From the NCBI GenBank assembly GCA_019636695.1, contig JAHBXD010000002.1, positions 1-64,000 on the forward strand: DNA of 64,000 bases, given 5' to 3'. The stretch comes from Phycisphaeraceae bacterium. Its GTDB lineage: Bacteria; Planctomycetota; Phycisphaerae; Phycisphaerales; UBA1924. Positions within the stretch are counted from its first letter, which is position 1. The number at the start of each line of letters is the position of its first letter. Positions 58,621 to 64,000 of this stretch are shown here, in pieces. The notes beneath the pieces were generated by a model. The model made no database searches and had not been told where the DNA came from. It worked only from the letters and a program-made list of their open reading frames with translations. The position numbers and the translations under genes are program-made.

Positions 58621-59670
58621 TCATGCGCTCGCGCGCTGAACCTCTTCGGGTGTCCAACCTCTCGCTACGAGGCCGCGCCGGAGGTACTCGTCCGGCGGGT
58701 GGAGGTCTGGCGAGCCGGGCATCCGCATTGTCGCCGGAATCATGCCGCGGAGTAGTTCGAGGCCGTCTCCAAGCCGTTGCCTCTGGAGGCCCGAGAGCAA
58801 CCGCTCATTGATTGCGGTTCGTCCGCCGGGGAGGAGGCCCAAGAGTCCGAAGTCATACGCACGATGGAGAAGCGGATTCAGCGCTACCCCGTTCCTCGTC
58901 TCGTCGGTGCTCGTCGGGTCCGACACAGGCACAACGTGCGCCGCATCGACGAGGCGGAGCGCTACCCCGGTGAGGCAGCATCGCCACCCATACGCGCGAA
59001 GGACTTGGGGACGGAACCTCGCCTCTCTGAACGCCCGCACAACCGAAGTGATCTTGTATCGACGCCCCGCGGCATCATCTGATGGTGCCTCGTCTATGAA
59101 CTCGCGCTCATCCTCTGGGGTGGCGTCTACGAGACCGGAGGCTTGCTGAACATCGGGGCCGCAATCGTAGAGATTCTCATACTCTCGGATGTACCAGAGG
59201 AGATAGTCCGGCTGAACCGCAATGGCGATTTCCTGCCCCTCTGTTGCGTCCCGCACCTCCGCGGCCATGCCAACGGTTGCCGCGCGTTCGAGGGTATCGA
59301 GCGAGATTTGGGAACTCGGAGACCTCGCTTGGGAGAGGATATGTCGGCGAACATCCCAGAAAGCGAATGTCCCGGTTTCCTCATGCCATCCGCCCATGAT
59401 GGTACGAACGCCAGCCTTGAGCACAAACCGCGGAGCAACTCGCCCCGGCCCCGTTCGCTGGATGCGATACTCTCTTGGCCGATTGCGCCCCTTCCCCCCT
59501 TGGGTTACAGTCCAGAGGTAGACCTCTAGGCGGTATGTCGTCTCACCCAACACAACGCCGAGCGCAAGCGGGCGTTCGCCTTCCCCCGACACTACAAGCA
59601 CCGTTGCTCCGGCCTTCTCCAGTTCGGCTATGAACTTCTCCGCAAGAGCGGAGAACCTGATTCCCGGCAT
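58621..59670 (-). CDS. HNH restriction endonuclease
   Basis: A 349-residue protein with a C-terminal HNH nuclease: AYGWRCCLTGVALRLVDAAH (Cys pair-like start, then the His of DAAHVVPV), DETRNGVALNPLLHRAYDFG with the Asn and His. The N-terminal 200 residues are mixed alpha/beta with no recognised domain, perhaps target recognition. It follows the methylase gene by 14 bp on the same strand, so the two form a type II-like restriction-modification pair. It lies just outside attR. Confidence 0.86.
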   Translation of the reverse strand: MPGIRFSALAEKFIAELEKAGATVLVVSGEGERPLALGVVLGETTYRLEVYLWTVTQGGKGRNRPREYRIQRTGPGRVAPRFVLKAGVRTIMGGWHEETGTFAFWDVRRHILSQARSPSSQISLDTLERAATVGMAAEVRDATEGQEIAIAVQPDYLLWYIREYENLYDCGPDVQQASGLVDATPEDEREFIDEAPSDDAAGRRYKITSVVRAFREARFRPQVLRAYGWRCCLTGVALRLVDAAHVVPVSDPTSTDETRNGVALNPLLHRAYDFGLLGLLPGGRTAINERLLSGLQRQRLGDGLELLRGMIPATMRMPGSPDLHPPDEYLRRGLVARGWTPEEVQRASA

Positions 59671-59684
59671 CCTTGCCTCACTCT

Positions 59685-60668
59685 CTAGGCGATTGTCCCC
59701 GTGATTGCGGCGCGAATCTTAGGATCAGTAAAGAGCGGGCCTTCAAGGAATCGGAGCATAGAACCTCGGAGGTACTTATCCTCTTGCTCGAAGGCAATCC
59801 ACCGATGCCCGCGCTCCTCTGCTACTGCGCCGGTGACGTTGCTACCGCCGAACGGATCGACGATGAGGCGCGGCGTCTCGTCCAAGAGGAAGTCTACAAA
59901 GAACTCCACCAACTTCGCGGGGAATCGGGCCGGATGAGGCTTGATATCGAACTCGCGGCAGAAGCGGAGATACGCGCTGTTTGATTCGGTGTTGGCGATG
60001 GTGAGGAGGTTCGGCGGGATCGCACCTCCATTGTCGCGCCCGAACTTGTCGGAGATGTCGTGTCCGCTTGGGCGCATCTTCGCCTTGTACCCATTCTTGA
60101 TGAGTGACTTCATCGAATCCGAGTAGGGAGTCAGCACTCGCCGATTGTCCGCGGTGGGGAACTCTGTCTTTCCGAACCACCAAACGGTGTTCACAGCATC
60201 CTTCACTCGCAATCGACGGACAGTGACCCACTCGGCGGGTGTCGGAAGGCGAGAGGGGTTGTACCAATAGAAGTCCTGCGCAAGGCGGAACATCTTCGAG
60301 AGGTGGACGGCCACCTCGAAGTGGTACATTGATCGAACGGGGGAGCCGGGAATCCATGCGCCGCCGATGTCTAGCACGAACGAGCCTGTAGGCTTGAGGA
60401 TGCGCTTGATCTCTTCGCAGAACGGGAGGAACCATGCGAGGTACCGCTCTATCGGTTCGTTCCCGTACTCTTTCTGGCGGGTGAGCGCGAAGGGTGGCGA
60501 GGTGAATACGAGGTCCACACTCTCCGCGGGCATCCGCTTCATCCCCGCCAGTGAATCGCCCAGAAAGGCCGCGCCGAGTTTGGTGTGGTAGAAGGGTTTC
60601 GTACTAGATAGGCCGATCCCCTCCAGCCATCCGAGTTCGGCTTTCTTGGGCTTTCCTAGTGCGAGCAT
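59685..60668 (-). CDS. beta-class DNA methyltransferase (N4-C/N6-A)
   Basis: A 327-residue DNA methylase with catalytic TSPPFALTRQKEYGN (about 57-71) before motif I VDPFGGSNVTGAVAE near residue 285, the beta-class order. The SPPFAL...KEYGN signature is typical of N4-cytosine methylases. AGGAGG precedes the ATG at 60668. It should protect host sites from the HNH nuclease encoded downstream. It is preceded at 17 bp by an HTH gene. Confidence 0.88.
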   Translation of the reverse strand: MLALGKPKKAELGWLEGIGLSSTKPFYHTKLGAAFLGDSLAGMKRMPAESVDLVFTSPPFALTRQKEYGNEPIERYLAWFLPFCEEIKRILKPTGSFVLDIGGAWIPGSPVRSMYHFEVAVHLSKMFRLAQDFYWYNPSRLPTPAEWVTVRRLRVKDAVNTVWWFGKTEFPTADNRRVLTPYSDSMKSLIKNGYKAKMRPSGHDISDKFGRDNGGAIPPNLLTIANTESNSAYLRFCREFDIKPHPARFPAKLVEFFVDFLLDETPRLIVDPFGGSNVTGAVAEERGHRWIAFEQEDKYLRGSMLRFLEGPLFTDPKIRAAITGTIA

Positions 60669-60684
60669 CCGGCAACCTCCTAGC

Positions 60685-60978
60685 CTAGTTGATTGAGATG
60701 GTATCCGATTCCGCCGGTGGGGGCCGATCCGCAACGGGTGGGGGTATTGACACCCCCTCCAGACAAGGGGTTGTCGGTTGCGCCGGGGGAGGAAGTATCC
60801 GCCCGATCGCTTCGAGGTCGTTCGGATGGATGCGCCAGCGCCCGAAGACAGAGACGGCGCGGATGCGGCCCTCGTGCCAGAGGCGGTAGAGGTCCGAGAC
60901 CGGCGCGCCCAATCTCTCCGCGGCCTCCGGGAAGGTGAGGGCCGGTTCGGGGTTCGGATATTGCTGTCGCTTGGCCAT
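60685..60978 (-). CDS. HTH protein upstream of restriction-modification pair
   Basis: A 97-residue protein with LTFPEAAERLGAPVSDLYRL then GRIRAVSVFGRWRIHPNDLE, an excisionase-like winged helix, followed by a Pro-rich tail. Its start directly follows the preceding gene's stop (TGA-ATG). It may act as the control protein of the restriction genes or be an excisionase of a small element. Confidence 0.75.
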   Translation of the reverse strand: MAKRQQYPNPEPALTFPEAAERLGAPVSDLYRLWHEGRIRAVSVFGRWRIHPNDLEAIGRILPPPAQPTTPCLEGVSIPPPVADRPPPAESDTISIN

Positions 60979-61539
60979 TCACCCCACCCCCGCGGGGAGA
61001 TGGTCGGCTCCCCCGTCCCGTCTCATCCGCTCGGCCACCTCCCGGAACTCGGGCCGGTCGGAGCCGGAGAGGGTCGCCCAAGTGGTGGTGAGGGCCGCAT
61101 TGGTGGCCGCGCCGATGATGCAAGGGCCGATGCGCCGGAGTGTCGCCCGCGCAGCATCGTCTAGCGCATCATCGCTCACCGTCCCGAGCCGTTCGGGGTT
61201 CGCATAGAACCCGGCAACGCACCATAGCGGATGCGAGCCGGGGCCGAGCCGGAGGAAGTGGCGGGCCGCGTGCTCCGTGGCGTCCCGCGCGTACTCGAAC
61301 GCCGCCCCGTCCGCGATGACGCGGCGGACGGAGGAGAGCACGCGGCGGACAAGCCGTCCGAAATCAGCACCCGCGGAGCGGATGCCCCGCCACATGCCGC
61401 AACGCCGGCGTAGTCCATAGATGCGGACGATGCGGGTTCCGAACGATCGGTGCTTGGCGCGGCTCACGTTGTATATCCTCCCGGCGAGGGTGATGCGGAA
61501 CCCTCCGAAGTGCGGTGCGCGGCCGCGTCGGGACTGCAT
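60979..61539 (-). CDS. hypothetical protein
   Basis: A 186-residue basic protein of no recognised family. The N-terminal region (RITLAGRIYNVSRAKHRSFG, then VRIYGLRRRCGMWRG) is Arg-rich; the rest is helical (LDDAARATLRRIGPCIIGAA). It heads the minus-strand cluster of HTH, methylase and HNH nuclease. Start is uncertain: ATG at 61539 or 61554. Confidence 0.5.
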   Translation of the reverse strand: MQSRRGRAPHFGGFRITLAGRIYNVSRAKHRSFGTRIVRIYGLRRRCGMWRGIRSAGADFGRLVRRVLSSVRRVIADGAAFEYARDATEHAARHFLRLGPGSHPLWCVAGFYANPERLGTVSDDALDDAARATLRRIGPCIIGAATNAALTTTWATLSGSDRPEFREVAERMRRDGGADHLPAGVG

Positions 61540-61646
61540 ACGTGACCTGTGCAATGCACATGTCGGGAAGGCGTTGCCTATCCGGGATACTCAGATGATC
61601 GGAGTTCCTCATATTCCTGAAAATCATCACATGATTGGATTCTTGC

Positions 61647-62099
61647 ATGTCCGGTAATCCTCGAATGCGTGTGTTGTTTCTGTGTACGGGCAATTCGTGC
61701 CGCAGCCAGATGGCCGAAGGTTGGGCGCGGGCATTGCGGAGTGATGTGCTGGAAGCTCACTCGGCGGGGACCGAACCGCATGGTCTGAACCCGTTGGCGG
61801 TGCGCGCCATGGCCGAGGTCGGGATCGACATTTCGTGGCATCGGTCGAAACGGCCCGAGGAACTCGACGGTCCGTTCGATGTCGTGGTGACGGTGTGCGA
61901 TTCGGCCCATGCATCGTGCCCGGTGCTGCCGGGCGCCCGCGTGGTGCACGTGGGGTTTGACGACCCGCCGCGGCTGGCGCGCGATGCCGCGAGCGATGAA
62001 GAAGCGATGGTACCCTATCGGCGGGTTCGCGATGAGATTCGGAGTTTCATTGAGTCACTGCCTGGAGCGCTGGAGTCGTTGACACAGAAGAAACCATGA
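61647..62099 (+). CDS. arsC: arsenate reductase/low-molecular-weight phosphatase-type protein
   Basis: A 150-residue protein with the CX5R P-loop VLFLCTGNSCRSQMAEGWAR near the N terminus, SAGTEPHGLNPLAVRAMAEV, and VVTVCDSAHASCPVLPGA holding the extra Cys of thioredoxin-coupled ArsC. It would reduce arsenate to arsenite, or act as a phosphatase. ATG at 61647 is chosen; 61665 begins the conserved sequence. The next gene overlaps by 4 bp. Confidence 0.87.
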   Translation: MSGNPRMRVLFLCTGNSCRSQMAEGWARALRSDVLEAHSAGTEPHGLNPLAVRAMAEVGIDISWHRSKRPEELDGPFDVVVTVCDSAHASCPVLPGARVVHVGFDDPPRLARDAASDEEAMVPYRRVRDEIRSFIESLPGALESLTQKKP

Positions 62100-62593
62100 G
62101 TGCCCGCGATGAACAACGACCGGAGCACGGCAAGGCCGGAAGCACGCCCCGGACGTATCTCGCGCGGCTGGAGCGGATTGACCGCCGGATTACTCGCTGG
62201 ATGCATCGCCACGGACATCGGGTTGAGAGGCTCGGCCTGGGCGTGGTGTTCATGTGGTTCGGCATGCTCAAGATTCTGGGACAGGAGAGCGCGACATCGA
62301 TCATCGCCAAGACGGTGTACATCGGCTCGCCCTCGGTGATGGTTCCCGCGCTTGGGGTGTGGGAAGTGCTGATCGGCGTGTGCCTGATGCATCGGCCGTT
62401 GCTGCGCGCCGGGATTGCGCTGCTGATGATTCGGCTGCCGGGAACACTGCTCGCTCTCGCGTTCAGATATGACGAGTGCTTTTCAGGATCCGTGCTGACA
62501 CCGACGGTTCAAGGGCAATATCTGCTGAAAGATGCCGCACTGCTCGGCGCTGCGCTGGTGCTCGGCTCGACGGTGCGTGCGCGATGGGGTTAG
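62096..62593 (+). CDS. small integral membrane protein, DoxX-like
   Basis: A 165-residue protein with about four membrane segments (LGLGVVFMWFGMLKIL, VMVPALGVWEVLIGVCLM, LLRAGIALLMIRLPGTLLAL, LKDAALLGAALVLGSTV) after a basic N-terminal helix. The pattern resembles DoxX/DUF417-type proteins. It is translationally coupled to the arsenate reductase gene (ATGA), so a link to redox or arsenic stress is possible but unproven. Confidence 0.68.
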   Translation: MSARDEQRPEHGKAGSTPRTYLARLERIDRRITRWMHRHGHRVERLGLGVVFMWFGMLKILGQESATSIIAKTVYIGSPSVMVPALGVWEVLIGVCLMHRPLLRAGIALLMIRLPGTLLALAFRYDECFSGSVLTPTVQGQYLLKDAALLGAALVLGSTVRARWG

Positions 62594-62640
62594 CGCGATT
62601 TTGCGGAATGTTGCTACGCGCCCGTCGAGCCGCAATACGG

Positions 62641-62717
62641 GTGGGCGGGGGGCAGGGGGCAATGGGGAATGGGCAGTAGGCAGTAGCAATGGGCAATAGG
62701 GAAAGGGGGAGGGGGAG
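62641..62717 (+). repeat. G-rich degenerate tandem tract
   Basis: A run of loose GGGCAGTAGGCAGTAG/GGGCAATAGGG units in the 283-bp gap 62594-62876. The tract codes for nothing likely and could form G-quadruplexes. The rest of the gap is AT-richer and shows no clear gene. Confidence 0.6.
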
Positions 62718-62876
62718 TACACTTTGGGGAGCCAGCATCTCGTGTCGTTATCCGTAGAATCCAGCAATTTCTCGGCCTCGTAAGTCTTGGCAGTTACTGT
62801 AGTTGCGTATTACAGTTTTCTCACAGTCAGGACACTAGCCTGGGCGCGAGAGTCGTTAGAGATCGGTGCTCAAGAC

Positions 62877-64000
62877 TCACGCCGCGAGGATCTGATAGGT
62901 CACGCATGCGGCGACATAGGCGAGGCTGCCCATCCACGCGAGTTGGAGGAAGGCCCATTTGATGTGCCCCGATTCTCGCGCGGTGACGGCGAGTGTGGGG
63001 AGGCACTGCATCGCGAGGACGTAATAGATCAGAAGCGACCACGCCACGGCTGTGGTGAAGATCGGTGTGCCGTCGTCACGGGTAGCGTGGGCGAGGCGCT
63101 CGCGAGGGCCGTCGCCCTCGATGTCGTCCGTGCCTGTGGTGATGACCGCCATCGTGGAGGCGAAGACCTCGCGCGCGGCGAAGCTTGCGAGCACCCCCAC
63201 CGCCAACTGGCGGTCGTAGCCCAGCGGCGCAAAGACCGGCTGAACGAAATCACCCATTCGGGCAATGAACGTATTTCGGGCCTGGTGGCGGGCTTCAATG
63301 GCCTCGGCTTCTTCGATGAGGGCTTCGTATTCATCGGAAGCCGTGACCTCGGCCTGAGCCTGTGCACGGAGCTGACCAGCCTCATCGGGCGGTTGAGCCT
63401 GCGGATAGGTGCTCAGCCACCAGAGCACGATCGAAATCGCCAGGATCACGGTCCCTGCTTTTTTCAGGAAAATGAAGCCTCGATCCACCGCAGTCATAGC
63501 TGCGGTCTTCAGGCTGGGTCGGCGATAGCTGGGAAACTCGAGGGCCATCGGCCTGCTCGGGCCGCGAAGGATCGTCCGCCGCACGACCAGTGAGCTGAAC
63601 AGGCCCGCAAAGATGCCGAGGGCATAGCACCCTGTGAATGCGAGCGCCTGCATTCCGGGACGGCCTGGAAAGAGGACGAAGACGAGCAGGGCGTAGACGG
63701 GAATTCGGGCCGAGCAACTCATGAAAGGGGCGACAAGGATCGCCGCGAGGCGATCGCGCCGGTCGGGGATCGCGCGAGCGGCCATGATGCCTGGCAGTGC
63801 GCAGGCATGGGCGCTTAAGAGGGGTACGAAGGCGTGTCCGTTCAGCCCGAAGGGACGCAGGAGTCGATCCATCACGAATGCCGCTCGTGCGAGATAGCCG
63901 GTATCTTCGAGGATTGCGATCAGGAAAAAGAGGAAGAGGATCTGCGGGAGGAAGACGAGGGTTGCCCCGACGCCGCCGATGATTCCTCCGGCGAGCAGGT
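62877..64000 (-). CDS. feoB: ferrous iron transporter FeoB, C-terminal part (5' end outside window)
   Basis: At least 374 residues of the FeoB membrane domain. Its Gate motifs are visible: IGGVGATLVFLPQILFLFF, AILEDTGYLARAAFVMDRLL, FMSCSARIPVYALL with the conserved Cys, and TLAVTARESGHIKWAFLQ near the end. The N-terminal G domain lies beyond base 64000. FeoB imports Fe(II) across the inner membrane. It is a normal core gene, in keeping with the region right of attR being chromosome. Confidence 0.92.
   Translation of the reverse strand, partial: LLAGGIIGGVGATLVFLPQILFLFFLIAILEDTGYLARAAFVMDRLLRPFGLNGHAFVPLLSAHACALPGIMAARAIPDRRDRLAAILVAPFMSCSARIPVYALLVFVLFPGRPGMQALAFTGCYALGIFAGLFSSLVVRRTILRGPSRPMALEFPSYRRPSLKTAAMTAVDRGFIFLKKAGTVILAISIVLWWLSTYPQAQPPDEAGQLRAQAQAEVTASDEYEALIEEAEAIEARHQARNTFIARMGDFVQPVFAPLGYDRQLAVGVLASFAAREVFASTMAVITTGTDDIEGDGPRERLAHATRDDGTPIFTTAVAWSLLIYYVLAMQCLPTLAVTARESGHIKWAFLQLAWMGSLAYVAACVTYQILAA

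Noticed and set aside
62641-62717. G-rich tract as a CRISPR array or gene
   Set aside because: Units are short, irregular and have no spacers or good start codon.

Overview
The window is high-GC bacterial DNA, most likely from a planctomycete. The clue is a DUF1580-type DNA-binding gene next to the integrase and a planctomycete-style prophage gene set; this lineage call is inference. Most of the window (about 61 to 58436) is one integrated mobile element. It lies between two identical 47-bp copies of the 3' part of a tRNA-Asp(GTC) gene (14-60 and 58437-58483), with a tyrosine recombinase just inside the left copy. The tRNA's probable original terminator now lies beyond the right copy (58487-58518).

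Layout of the element. (1) 175-11505: integrase, DUF1580 regulator, and a phage recombination and replication set (PD-(D/E)XK nuclease, Sak4-like ATPase, DUF669 protein, RusA, SF2 helicase, primase/RepA-like protein, two methyltransferases), mostly overlapping by 1-4 bp. (2) 11510-13747, minus strand: five small genes, including two with zinc-ribbon or HARE-HTH features. (3) 13899-21688: a siphophage-like tail module (tail tube, tail chaperone with a probable -1 frameshift, lipoprotein, gp10-like protein, tape measure, tail protein, two Hint-domain proteins). No terminase, portal, protease or capsid gene is present, and a fusion point near 14240-14251 looks like the scar of their deletion. (4) 21705-23746: a nucleotidyltransferase-fold protein and a glycosyltransferase-sulfotransferase fusion. 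(5) 23844-33719: a complete type I-G (formerly I-U) CRISPR-Cas locus (cas4-cas1, cas2, cas3, csb3, csb1, csb2) with a 10-repeat array. (6) 33911-43423: a PLD/SNF2-helicase, a HEPN-like protein and a 1573-residue Eco57I-class methyltransferase. (7) 43544-47701: an SRAP-imuA-imuB mutagenesis cassette whose imuB is cut off and joined tail to tail with a cut-off Toprim/RepA-like primase from another replicon. (8) 47779-56642: a minus-strand operon, wHTH, PD-(D/E)XK/N6-methylase fusion, NurA, HerA, second DNA methylase, DNA-binding protein. This is the best candidate here for a poorly described defence system. (9) 56734-57863: a PIN-like/DUF433 toxin-antitoxin pair, then about 570 bp without a convincing gene up to the right att site.

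Beyond the element (58484-64000) is the chromosome flank: an HNH nuclease plus N4/N6-methylase restriction-modification cluster, an arsenate reductase/LMW phosphatase-type gene coupled to a small membrane protein, a G-rich intergenic tract, and the 3' part of a ferrous iron transporter gene (feoB) running off the window.

Taken together, the element reads as a headless prophage converted into a mobile defence island. Its left third supplies integration, recombination, replication and a possible tail particle. Its right two thirds hold CRISPR immunity, two methylase-linked nuclease/helicase systems, SOS mutagenesis remnants and a stabilising toxin-antitoxin pair.
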